Shown: positions 9,113 to 17,039 of the stretch, one piece after another
Position numbering within the stretch: the stretch's first letter is position 1
Layout of the letters: each line of letters starts with the position of its first letter
Made by a program: the position numbers and the translations under genes
Assembly: GCF_000382305.1 (NCBI RefSeq)
Contig: NZ_KB908030.1
Span: forward strand, 20,118 to 84,117
DNA: 64,000 bases
Source of the DNA: Vitreoscilla stercoraria DSM 513
Lineage (GTDB): Bacteria; Pseudomonadota; Gammaproteobacteria; Burkholderiales; Neisseriaceae
Reading direction: 5' to 3'
The notes under the pieces: model-generated
Seen by the model: the letters and a program-made list of their open reading frames with translations, nothing else
What the model was told of the DNA's origin: nothing
The model's database searches: none

Positions 9113-10389
9113 AACTGTTGCGATTATTGTGGTCGTATTGGCAAACCAAGCGTTTGTCATTTCAAACTCGCCAAGCGTTAGAATCTTATCAACAACAAAA
9201 ATGGCAACAATTTGCTCAGCGCACTTTGATTCACAGTCCGTATTTCAAGCCTTATGTCGGACAAGATTTGGCAGATTATCCGTTGATGAACAAAGCGGTG
9301 ATGTTGCAACATTTTGATGCGATGAATACGGCAGGTCTGCGTTTACAGGACGCTTTTGCTGTGGCGATGCGGGCAGAAAAAGAGCGTGATTTTGCGCCGA
9401 CTTTGCAAGGCTTTAGCGTGGGTTTGTCTTCAGGCACCAGCCACCAACGAGGGGTTTTTGTGGTGTCTGAGGCAGAGCAAGCCCATTGGGCGGGTGTGAT
9501 TTTGGCCAAACTGTTGCCGCAAGGCTTGTTGGCAGGCGAACGAGTGGCTTTGGTTTTGCGGGCGAACAATAATTTGTATGAAACCATAGACAATCGCTTT
9601 ATTGCATTTCAATTTTTCGACTTATTGCAGCCATTTGATAATATTTTGCAGCAATTGCAAGCTTATCAACCCTCTATTATCGTGGCACCTGCTCAAGTCT
9701 TGCGTGCTTTGGCTTTGGTCAAACAGCGTGGCGAGCATGATTTGAAGCCCAAACAAGTGATTTCTGCGGCGGAAGTGTTGAGTGAGCGCGATGCGGCATT
9801 GATCACAGAAGTCTTGGGTCATGTGCAGCAAGTGTATCAAGCCACAGAAGGTTTTTTGGCGGTGACATGCACGCATGGGCGGCTGCATTTGAATGAAGCT
9901 TTGTTGATGGTGGAGCCTGAATGGTTGGATGAAACCCGATTTATACCGATTATCACTGATTTTAGCCGCACCACGCAGCCGATTGTTCGTTACCGTTTGG
10001 ACGACATTTTGCACAACGATCCTCGTCCTTGTCCGTGTGGGCAGGTGACGCGCGTCATCAGCCAAATAGAAGGGCGTTTGAACGATGTGTTGGCATTGCC
10101 TAAGGTGGGCGGTGGCGTGGTATCGGTGTTTGCCGATGCGTTGGAGCGCATCATGGCTCAAAATTTGCCATTAGTTTGTGATTACCAATTGACCCAAACA
10201 AGCGACAATAACGTGTTTTTGGCCGCAGAAGTGGTGGATATGCTGGCTTTAAACCGTTTACAGGACGCTTTAAAAGTGTTTTTACAACAGCAAGGCGTGA
10301 ATGTGGCAGCCTTGCAATGGCAATTGAGTTTGACCTTGCCCGACATTCCCATGAGCCAAAAACGCCGCCGCATTCAAGTTCAAAGGTGA
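9109..10389 (+). CDS. CapK/phenylacetate-CoA-ligase-like adenylate-forming enzyme (F390-synthetase-related)
   Basis: A 426-residue protein of the ANL-like CapK/PaaK branch (COG1541), expected to activate a carboxylate with ATP. Visible features are the SSGTSHQRGVF phosphate-binding loop (about residues 104-114), a YQATEGFLA core motif, and YRLDDIL, which supplies the ribose-binding Asp. A CxCGQ element (CPCGQVTR) is typical of this subfamily. The start has a perfect AGGAGG at 9099-9104 and overlaps the MBL stop. It is the last gene of the four-gene operon; its stop lies one base before the stop of the convergent GNAT-like gene. The substrate is unknown. DUS copies near 9344 and 10258 encode LQDA. 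Confidence 0.82.
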   Translation: MKLLRLLWSYWQTKRLSFQTRQALESYQQQKWQQFAQRTLIHSPYFKPYVGQDLADYPLMNKAVMLQHFDAMNTAGLRLQDAFAVAMRAEKERDFAPTLQGFSVGLSSGTSHQRGVFVVSEAEQAHWAGVILAKLLPQGLLAGERVALVLRANNNLYETIDNRFIAFQFFDLLQPFDNILQQLQAYQPSIIVAPAQVLRALALVKQRGEHDLKPKQVISAAEVLSERDAALITEVLGHVQQVYQATEGFLAVTCTHGRLHLNEALLMVEPEWLDETRFIPIITDFSRTTQPIVRYRLDDILHNDPRPCPCGQVTRVISQIEGRLNDVLALPKVGGGVVSVFADALERIMAQNLPLVCDYQLTQTSDNNVFLAAEVVDMLALNRLQDALKVFLQQQGVNVAALQWQLSLTLPDIPMSQKRRRIQVQR

Positions 10390-10390
10390 G

Positions 10391-11509
10391 TTACAAATCC
10401 ATTTTTTCCAACATGGGTTTGCCAATGTAATGGCTGATGGCTTGCACCATTTTCAAAGCCTGTTGTTGCGCTATGGGTAAGTGTTTGGCATAAACGGCAC
10501 TGTATTCAATGTGTGGCACCGCACCACGATTTTGCTTGAAGCGTCCTGCGCCTGCGCTCAAATTCAATTGTAAATTGTGTTCAATGGCATGGTCGCTAGC
10601 GACCAAATTATTCAAGCGGTATAAGCCTTGTTTGTGTGGCAAATCGGTATTGAAACCGAAAATTGGTGTGGTCAATTGTTGGGTATTGTGAATGCTGCCT
10701 GCAATGCCTTGTAAAACCTGATTTTCATCTTGCCAACCTTGCATATAAATTAAGCCTGCTTGATGCCATTGTTGTAAATATGTGGCTGTGTATTCGGGAT
10801 TCAAACGAGAATATTTGTCCAAATATAATTGTGCATACAATGTCGCTATGGTTGCATAGTCCGCAGCACCAAATTCGTGATTTTGGCGCAAAGTCAGCTT
10901 GGTTTGGCGTTGTAAACGTCGGTCGTTGCGCCAATCTTGGTGTTGTGTTTGCGCGTGTTGCACATTGCTCAATAAGAAAATGCGCCTACTTGGAATCAAC
11001 AAACAACCTTGTTGTTGCAAATAATGCAGCCATGGTGCGTGATGACAAAAATTCAACGAACGCCACCAAAGTGCATGATGCGGATAATGCCGTATGGCTT
11101 GATTCATGCAAGTATTGATGGCATCGGCATGAAATTCAGGGTACAAATTGGTGCTGACCAGCCAATTGTTCAACATCGCCGCCCGCGCAAAATGTTGGCG
11201 GCGCAAAAAGACTTTCAGGCCGCTTAAAACCGCTCCAATAGCGCGAGCGAGCAGAGGAGACAGATTGCGCAGGCTTTCTTCTTGCGCATAGTCAATGTAA
11301 GTACTCAAAGGCGACACCACCCAAGTTTGCGCGGCATCGCTGTGGCAAACCGTCATTGGCAACACATTTTTTTGGTATGGTAAAAACGCCATTTCCACTT
11401 GGTCGGTATTTCGAATCAGGGTATTTAAATCGTTTTTTAACATAATGCTTTTGAATGCTTCACTATGTTGGTGTAAACCCAATAATGAGGCAGATGGTAT
11501 GACTTGCAT
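10391..11509 (-). CDS. GNAT/FemAB-like acyltransferase-like protein, unknown function
   Basis: A 372-residue soluble protein that I do not recognise with certainty. The C-terminal half (ATLYAQLYLDKYSRLNPEYT, then a segment around QGIAGSIHN and GLYRLNNL) resembles the acceptor half of GNAT/FemAB-like acyltransferases. The N-terminal half contains a long helical stretch without a clear motif. The ATG at 11509 is chosen because GGAG lies just upstream and the start is two bases after the stop of the ATP-grasp gene, indicating translational coupling. Its partner is therefore the ATP-grasp ligase. The two face the KAS III operon and probably belong to the same pathway. Confidence 0.6.
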   Translation of the reverse strand: MQVIPSASLLGLHQHSEAFKSIMLKNDLNTLIRNTDQVEMAFLPYQKNVLPMTVCHSDAAQTWVVSPLSTYIDYAQEESLRNLSPLLARAIGAVLSGLKVFLRRQHFARAAMLNNWLVSTNLYPEFHADAINTCMNQAIRHYPHHALWWRSLNFCHHAPWLHYLQQQGCLLIPSRRIFLLSNVQHAQTQHQDWRNDRRLQRQTKLTLRQNHEFGAADYATIATLYAQLYLDKYSRLNPEYTATYLQQWHQAGLIYMQGWQDENQVLQGIAGSIHNTQQLTTPIFGFNTDLPHKQGLYRLNNLVASDHAIEHNLQLNLSAGAGRFKQNRGAVPHIEYSAVYAKHLPIAQQQALKMVQAISHYIGKPMLEKMDL

Positions 11510-11511
11510 AT

Positions 11512-12630
11512 TCAATCTCCATTCCACGCAAAATCGACAGCCGTTGCAGCTTCCAAAGGGATGTTTTGTTGGCGACACACACGATAAAAATAATAAGCGT
11601 CCTGTAAACTGCCCACATGATGCGACCAATGTTGTAGAACATCATCTGCACGTTGGTAATCTTGATACCATTTTTTGAGCGTTCCTTGAGCCGCTGCTTG
11701 AGGCAAGGCATGTAAATACATCATGGGCAATAACATTTTTGCTTTGGGTTGATAATTGGCGATGGGTGTTTCATTTAATAACGCATTCAGCAAAGAACCA
11801 TTGTGTGGCAATAAATGCAAACCGCTGGTGGCTCTGGGATTGCATTCCAAAACAAATGCTTGATTGTCTTCATTAACCATCCAGTCAAAACTGATTTGAC
11901 CACTGAAATTCAAAGCTTCAACCACACGTTTTACTTGTTTTTTAATCCCATCATGGGCAACCGGATCAAAATAAAAACTGGCACCTTTTTTATAACGGTA
12001 CAAACCTTGATAGCTTTGATGTGCCAGCAAGCGTCCTGAAAGCGCAAGGCTATAACTGCAATATTCTTGCCCTTGCACACATTCTTGTACCAACCAAGAA
12101 CCGTCTAAAGGAATGTGTGCGGGAATGGGTTGCTGTGCTGCCAAAGCCAATACTTGGTGTCCAAAACGGCTGAACAATGGTTTGACAATGCGAGCGGTGT
12201 CGATTTCCCATGACAAATCATGACTGTTTTGCAAACGCACAGAAGCAGGCGCATACAGACCCAAGTTTTGAGCCAATTGATTAAAGGCATATTTATTGTG
12301 CAAAGTTTGCAAAGTTTCAAAATCTGCACACAAAATGCGACAAGATTGGGGCAATGAATCTTGAAACTTGGCAAGGTAGAAAATTTCTTCGCAAGTGGGA
12401 ATTAACCAATCTATCTTATGAGTGCGTATGGCTTGCGCCAAAGTGTGAATATAGGCTTGGGGATTTTGGGCGGCTGCCGGGGTGGGAATGAAGGTGTGAG
12501 GCAAAACGTTTTGGCAGCTGAGCCGACCTGCTTGATGATCGGCTAAAAACACGCGCCACGAAGCGCCCTGAAAATGTCGCGCCCATTCTAAAGCCACTGG
12601 CGCGCGCGCGCTGAGTATCAAAACGTTCAA
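11512..12630 (-). CDS. ATP-grasp ligase
   Basis: A 372-residue ATP-grasp enzyme, expected to form an amide or ester bond through an acyl phosphate. The N-terminal pre-grasp domain starts MNVLILSARAPVALEWAR. The central region holds an ATP-binding lysine (RIVKPLFSRFG), the hinge-like WLVQECVQGQEYCSY, and the Mg-binding block FVLECNPRATSGLHLL with Glu and Asn. This set fits the carbamoyl-phosphate-synthase-like/PylC-like grasp group. It has its own promoter region upstream (12631-12692) and is coupled to the GNAT-like gene. DUS copies occur near 11596 and 12029. The substrate is unknown; amino-acid ligation to a product of the facing operon is a reasonable guess. Confidence 0.8.
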   Translation of the reverse strand: MNVLILSARAPVALEWARHFQGASWRVFLADHQAGRLSCQNVLPHTFIPTPAAAQNPQAYIHTLAQAIRTHKIDWLIPTCEEIFYLAKFQDSLPQSCRILCADFETLQTLHNKYAFNQLAQNLGLYAPASVRLQNSHDLSWEIDTARIVKPLFSRFGHQVLALAAQQPIPAHIPLDGSWLVQECVQGQEYCSYSLALSGRLLAHQSYQGLYRYKKGASFYFDPVAHDGIKKQVKRVVEALNFSGQISFDWMVNEDNQAFVLECNPRATSGLHLLPHNGSLLNALLNETPIANYQPKAKMLLPMMYLHALPQAAAQGTLKKWYQDYQRADDVLQHWSHHVGSLQDAYYFYRVCRQQNIPLEAATAVDFAWNGD

Positions 12631-12692
12631 ATGCCATTCCTATCTTGAAAAATGATGATGCCAAGTCTTTCAGGACGCTTAAATATGAATCG

Positions 12693-13262
12693 TTAGGGAT
12701 GTTCAGAACTGTATTGCCATTGCCCCAGCTCTAAACCCAATTCAAACAAATGAATCGAACCAATACTGATACGCACCAAACGCAAACATGGCAAACCGAC
12801 TTTGGCACACATACGGCGTACTTGGCGGTTTTTGCCTTCGGAAATTTGGATTTCAACCCAAGTATCGGGAATGGATTTGCGCACTCGAATCGGTGGATTG
12901 CGCTCCCATAATTGTGCGGCTTCTTCGTCTGTGACCAAACGTACTTTGGCAGGACGGGTCACAAAATCGCCCAAATCCACGCCACGGCGCAATTGATTCA
13001 AAGCTTCTTCTGTTGGTGTGCCTTCTACTTGCGCCCAGTAGGTTTTCACGGTTTTGAATTTTGGATTGGCAATGCGCGCTTGTAAGCTGCCATTATTAGT
13101 TAACAATAACAAGCCTTCGCTGTCGGTATCTAAGCGGCCTGCAGGGTAAAAATGAGGCACATTCACATATTGTTTTAAAGTGGGGTGTTTTTCATGTTCA
13201 GAAAATTGACAAATTACACCATAGGGTTTGTTCAAAACAATCAAATCATTCATATTGGCCAT
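12693..13262 (-). CDS. rluE: 23S rRNA pseudouridine synthase, RluE type
   Basis: A 189-residue RsuA-family pseudouridine synthase. E. coli RluE modifies U2457 of 23S rRNA, and this protein is the same short form without an S4 domain. It begins LIVLNKPYGVICQFS, has the catalytic Asp in GRLDTDSEGLLLLTN, and carries RNPPIRVRKSIPDTW and GKNRQVRRM near the end, all typical of RluE. The start may be at 13262 (MANMND) or 13253 (MND); neither has a strong ribosome site. A GG-type DUS near 13133 falls inside the catalytic motif region. Confidence 0.9.
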   Translation of the reverse strand: MANMNDLIVLNKPYGVICQFSEHEKHPTLKQYVNVPHFYPAGRLDTDSEGLLLLTNNGSLQARIANPKFKTVKTYWAQVEGTPTEEALNQLRRGVDLGDFVTRPAKVRLVTDEEAAQLWERNPPIRVRKSIPDTWVEIQISEGKNRQVRRMCAKVGLPCLRLVRISIGSIHLFELGLELGQWQYSSEHP

Positions 13263-13440
13263 TCTATTTTTTCAGAGTAGCAAGACGAGACTGTTTTTGC
13301 ATGGCCGATTGTAGCCTGCCAATGGCCTGGTCTTGCCAAGTATTCAATGGCACGTATTTTAACAGGACTTCTAAGATGCTTGAGGTCTTTGTGCTTGAAA
13401 AACGATTGGATGAGAGTGACGGATAGCGCAAGGTCGGAAT

Positions 13441-13483
13441 GTATCACAGAGCGTTTTATGATTGACTAGATGCTCTGTGATAC
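13441..13483. other. 12-bp perfect inverted repeat with 19-base loop
   Basis: GTATCACAGAGC (13441-13452) is repeated in inverse at 13472-13483. It lies between the gntR stop and rluE and has no T run on either side. It could be a terminator-like stem of gntR or a protein-binding site. Confidence 0.5.
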
Positions 13484-13518
13484 AAATGGATTCAAGTAAA
13501 CGATTTTGAAGCGAGTTT

Positions 13519-14220
13519 TTAAATCATGGCTTGGTTTTCACTCAATTTGAGATTTTGTTCAGCCTCTTTCATCTGCAATAATAAGTGCCCGCCTGACATC
13601 AAATCTGCTTGTATTGCCACACGAGCCGCTTGTGGGTCTTTGTTTTCTAAGGCTTCTAGGATTAAATAATGGTAATTGATCATGTTGCGTTCACCATGTT
13701 GGTAAGCTTGGGCAATCAATGGACCAATGCGTACCCACAATTGCCTTAATACATTAATCAAAATCGGCATATTGGCAATGTAACACAGTTCAAAATGAAA
13801 GCTTTGGTTCAGCGCAATGCTCATTTTGTAATCTTTGTTGCTGAGGGAAATTTCATTTTGTGCGACCAAATGTTTTAATTTGTTCAAGTCTTGAACGGTG
13901 GCATTTAAAGCAGCATTGGCAGCCGCCAAACCTTCCAATTCAAAACGGATGCTGCGTATTTCCAAATATTCTTGTAAGCTTAAATTGCGCACGCGAATAT
14001 CGCGTTGTGATGACAAACTCAAAGCCCCTTCATGCACCAAGCGCAACAACGCATCGCGCACGGGTGTGACACTGGTGCCCATGGCTTGTGCCAGTTCTCT
14101 GATTTTCAAACGCTCGTTAGGCAGTAAAACACCATTCATCAAATCTCGGGAGAGTTGGGTATAAATCCAATCCCCTTTGTTGTCATGCTCGTGTGACACC
14201 ATATCAAGCGTATTTTCCAT
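13519..14220 (-). CDS. GntR-family transcriptional regulator, FCD subgroup
   Basis: A 233-residue regulator with an N-terminal winged helix-turn-helix (YTQLSRDLMNGVLLPNERL, then ELAQAMGTSVTPVRDALLRL) and a helical FCD ligand domain containing IRSIRFELEGLAAANA. FCD regulators usually sense an organic acid or related small molecule and repress an adjacent catabolic operon. It faces the kinase/phospholyase operon across 241 bases holding two GATGCATC palindromes, so it is the likely local repressor. GGGA at 14227-14230 supports the ATG at 14220. The ligand is unknown and is presumably the substrate of the importer and kinase. Confidence 0.88.
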   Translation of the reverse strand: MENTLDMVSHEHDNKGDWIYTQLSRDLMNGVLLPNERLKIRELAQAMGTSVTPVRDALLRLVHEGALSLSSQRDIRVRNLSLQEYLEIRSIRFELEGLAAANAALNATVQDLNKLKHLVAQNEISLSNKDYKMSIALNQSFHFELCYIANMPILINVLRQLWVRIGPLIAQAYQHGERNMINYHYLILEALENKDPQAARVAIQADLMSGGHLLLQMKEAEQNLKLSENQAMI

Positions 14221-14260
14221 AGTTTTTCCCTATTGCTAAATTAGGCTCATTTGTAGAATT

Positions 14261-14268
14261 GATGCATC
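14261..14268. promoter_or_regulatory. Candidate GntR operator, site 1
   Basis: A perfect GATGCATC palindrome, left-flanked by AATT. It lies 41 bases upstream of the gntR start and 94 bases, about nine helical turns, from site 2. It may mediate autoregulation or a repression loop. Confidence 0.5.
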
Positions 14269-14346
14269 GGCTAAAAAATGCAAATTTATTTTTTGTTTTA
14301 AAACAGAATCTTAAATATTTAACTTTTGTTAAGGTTTTCATGTTTA

Positions 14347-14376
14347 TTGCTTATGATGCATCAATTTGCCTATACT
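14347..14376 (+). promoter_or_regulatory. Predicted promoter of the kinase/importer operon with GntR operator site 2
   Basis: TTGCTT (14347-14352) and TATACT (14371-14376) are spaced by 18 bases. A second GATGCATC palindrome (14355-14362), right-flanked by AATT, sits inside the spacer. Combined with site 1, the consensus is AATTGATGCATCAATT. A half-site, GATGCAAA, follows at 14409. Regulator binding here would block polymerase. Confidence 0.55.
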
Positions 14377-14461
14377 GAAAACACAGTAAGACAAAAAAAA
14401 TTCTTTTTGATGCAAACAGGATTTTTTTGGTTTCCATGTTAATTCGATAGAGTGAAATTGA

Positions 14462-15541
14462 ATGCCAGCTAAAAATGATGTTGTTTCGTATAGTGAAATT
14501 AGCATGAATGAGGGTGCCAAGCAATTTCTGATGCAAGCACCTCCAGCCGTTGATGAGAAGCAAGCTGCAAACATTGCACAGCAATATTACGATGTTGTGG
14601 CACAGGTTAAAAGTTTGGCTGGTGAGCGTGATAAAAATTTTTTATTGAAAACAGACCAAAATCACCTGTGGGTTTTGAAAATCATCAGCCAAAGTGAGCA
14701 ATTGGCGGAAATTGATGTGCAAGTTCAAGTGTTAAAACATTTGCAAAAACAAGCATGTAAAGTTAAAACGCCAGTGGCTGTTGCGAGCAAAACAGGTCAT
14801 GACTGGGAGCGTTACCAGCAAGGTGAACAGGCTTGGAATGTGCGTGCTTACACGTTTTTAGAGGGCATTCCTGTCAATCAAGTGGCGATGACATATGAGT
14901 TGCAACGTGCTTTCGGTGTGACTGCTGCGAACATTTCTACCGCTTTGCAGACGTTTGAGCATCCAATTTTGGAGCGAGTGATTTTGTGGGATGTGATGCG
15001 TTTGAATCATTTAGAGGCTTGGGCGCAAGAAGTTTCAGGTCGAGATGTATTGGATGTATTCATTTTGAGTTTTTTCAAACATTTCAATGTAGTGGTGTTA
15101 CCAAAATTACAACAATTACCGCAATATGCCATTCATGGTGATTTATCGCAAAGCAATTTGGTGGTGAGTGCAGATAATGAGTGTGCGATTGATGGGGTTT
15201 TGGATTTTGGTGATATGGTCAAAGCACCGCGTGTGGTGGAATTGGGCATCGCTGCTTCATATGCGTTGGATACACATTTGGATATGCAAATTTCATTGCA
15301 ACACATTGTGGCAGGATTTGAGTCTGTCAGCGCATTGGATGAGGTTGAAAAAGACTTGTTGATGGATGTCATCGTGGCGCGTTTGGTACAGCGCATTGTC
15401 ATTACCACTTGGCGAGCGCAACGTTTTCCTGAAAATGCGGAATATATTTTACGTGGTACGGCTCATGCCAAAGCGGTGTTGGCAGCTTTGTTACAGCATG
15501 AGTTTGTGGCATCTCGTTACGCATCAGAAAGTACATCATGA
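14462..15541 (+). CDS. APH-fold small-molecule kinase (hydroxylysine-kinase-like)
   Basis: A 359-residue phosphotransferase of the aminoglycoside/choline kinase fold. The Brenner motif HGDLSQSN gives His225, the catalytic Asp227 and Asn232; the Mg-binding DFGD is at 248-251. The closest remembered pattern is the hydroxylysine kinase group, and the next gene is a homologue of the partner phospholyase, which strengthens that reading. It probably phosphorylates a hydroxyl of an imported amino alcohol or hydroxy amino acid. It is not likely to be an antibiotic kinase, because it sits in a catabolic operon. The start could be 14462 or 14504; both have similar weak upstream GTGAAATT sequences. Its stop overlaps the next start (ATGA). 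Confidence 0.8.
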   Translation: MPAKNDVVSYSEISMNEGAKQFLMQAPPAVDEKQAANIAQQYYDVVAQVKSLAGERDKNFLLKTDQNHLWVLKIISQSEQLAEIDVQVQVLKHLQKQACKVKTPVAVASKTGHDWERYQQGEQAWNVRAYTFLEGIPVNQVAMTYELQRAFGVTAANISTALQTFEHPILERVILWDVMRLNHLEAWAQEVSGRDVLDVFILSFFKHFNVVVLPKLQQLPQYAIHGDLSQSNLVVSADNECAIDGVLDFGDMVKAPRVVELGIAASYALDTHLDMQISLQHIVAGFESVSALDEVEKDLLMDVIVARLVQRIVITTWRAQRFPENAEYILRGTAHAKAVLAALLQHEFVASRYASESTS

Positions 15542-16797
15542 GTGATTCAATAGAAAATTTGTTAGAGCGCCGCGCTATTTTAGGTCCAGCTTACCGCTTG
15601 TTTTACGATGAGCCTTTGTTTCCGGTGCAAGGCGAAGATGTATGGTTGACCGATCATACAGGCCGCCGTTATTTGGATGCGTATAACAACGTGCCAGTGG
15701 TCGGCCATTGCAATGGTGCAGTGGTGCAAGCGATGAGCGAGCAAGCGCAAACTTTGTGTACGCATACCCGTTATGTGCACGATGCGGTGTTGGATTATGG
15801 TGAGCGTTTGTTGGCACATTTTCCCAAATATTTGAATCGGGTGATGTTCACATGTACCGGCAGCGAAGCCAATGATTTGGCTTTGCGGATGGCGTTTGCC
15901 GTGACAGGTGGACAAGGTGTGATTGTGACAGCGAATGCTTACCATGGCGTGACGCATTTGTTGGCGCAATTGTCGCCGTCTTTGGGTGCGATTGGCGATT
16001 TCGTGCGTGTGGTGCAGCCGCCATTAACCCAAAGCGAGGATGCAGCGCAAGCGTTTGCGCAAGAGATTCGAGCGGCAATACAAAGTTTACAGGACGCTCA
16101 TATCAAGCCAAGTGTATTGTTGTTCGACACGGTTTTTGCCAGCGATGGTATTTTTGCGCCTGATGTAGGTTTATTGGGTTTGGGCATTGATACGGCACGA
16201 GAAGCGGGTTTGCTTATTATTGCCGACGAAGTACAAGCAGGCTTTGGGCGTTTGGGCTCGGACTGGTGGGGCTTTGTCAGCGCAGGTTTCAAGCCCGATA
16301 TTGTGACTATGGGTAAACCTATGGGCAATGGCTATCCTTTGGCTGGCGTGGTTGCCAAAGATGATTTGGTGCAAAAATTTGCCGATACAGGCCGCTATTT
16401 CAATACTTTTGGCGGCAATCCTGTGGCGATGAAAGTGGGTATGGCGGTATTGGATGAGTTAGAGCAACGCAATCTACCTGAGCAAGTGGATACATTGGGT
16501 GAAACCATGCAAGAAGCTTTGCTGGGTTTGAAAGACTTGGGCGTGGTCGAAGTGCGTGGCAAAGGTTTGTATTGGGGAGTGCAATTGGCAGCAACAGACA
16601 CACAAACAGCCGCTGAACGTGTCAAACTTGTGGTCAATGAGATGCGTCAGCAAGGTGTGTTGTTAAGCCAATGCGGTCCGAATATGGACACGTTGAAGAT
16701 TCGCCCTCCATTGACATTCACACAGCAACATATTGAGATTTTAATGCAAACATTGAGTGCTGCTTTGCAAAAACAGTGTTTGGTGAATGTGAAATAA
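15538..16797 (+). CDS. PLP-dependent class III aminotransferase/phospho-lyase (ETNPPL/PHYKPL-like)
   Basis: A 419-residue fold-type I PLP enzyme. It has TGSEANDLALR (phosphate-cup region), the DEVQAGFGR core with the PLP-ring Asp, and the Schiff-base lysine K260 in GKPMGNGYP. The N terminus (LGPAYRLF, YLDAYNNVPVVGHC, TRYVHDAVLDY) closely follows the ethanolamine-phosphate and phosphohydroxylysine phospho-lyase group rather than ordinary transaminases. With the preceding kinase it would convert an O-phosphorylated amino alcohol to aldehyde, ammonia and phosphate. It is translationally coupled to the kinase. DUS copies occur near 16087 and 16388. The substrate assignment is inference. Confidence 0.82.
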   Translation: MSDSIENLLERRAILGPAYRLFYDEPLFPVQGEDVWLTDHTGRRYLDAYNNVPVVGHCNGAVVQAMSEQAQTLCTHTRYVHDAVLDYGERLLAHFPKYLNRVMFTCTGSEANDLALRMAFAVTGGQGVIVTANAYHGVTHLLAQLSPSLGAIGDFVRVVQPPLTQSEDAAQAFAQEIRAAIQSLQDAHIKPSVLLFDTVFASDGIFAPDVGLLGLGIDTAREAGLLIIADEVQAGFGRLGSDWWGFVSAGFKPDIVTMGKPMGNGYPLAGVVAKDDLVQKFADTGRYFNTFGGNPVAMKVGMAVLDELEQRNLPEQVDTLGETMQEALLGLKDLGVVEVRGKGLYWGVQLAATDTQTAAERVKLVVNEMRQQGVLLSQCGPNMDTLKIRPPLTFTQQHIEILMQTLSAALQKQCLVNVK

Positions 16798-17039
16798 AAC
16801 CATGTCAATGGTTGCTATGGTTTGAAGGCATGTAGAAGTAAAAAAGTCAAAGAGCAAAATTGGGTTGGACTGTTATAAAAGTGGGCTTGCTTATCAAAAT
16901 CACCATGAGTATCAATGATTTTTATTATCAAGCTTCCTAATAAGCACAGTGTATTTGTGCAATCAGCATTAAAGATGGATGTGTAATTTGTTTTGTAAAT
17001 GGTTTTTATCTTTTAATTAAACGGGAAGGTAGCATTACA

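Noticed and set aside
6319..10389. Canonical ole olefin-synthesis cluster
   Set aside because: The condensing enzyme and reductase fit, but there is no alpha/beta hydrolase OleB and the adenylating enzyme is of the CapK type, not OleC.
14462..15541. Aminoglycoside resistance kinase
   Set aside because: The fold is shared, but the coupling to a phospholyase gene and the importer context point to catabolism.
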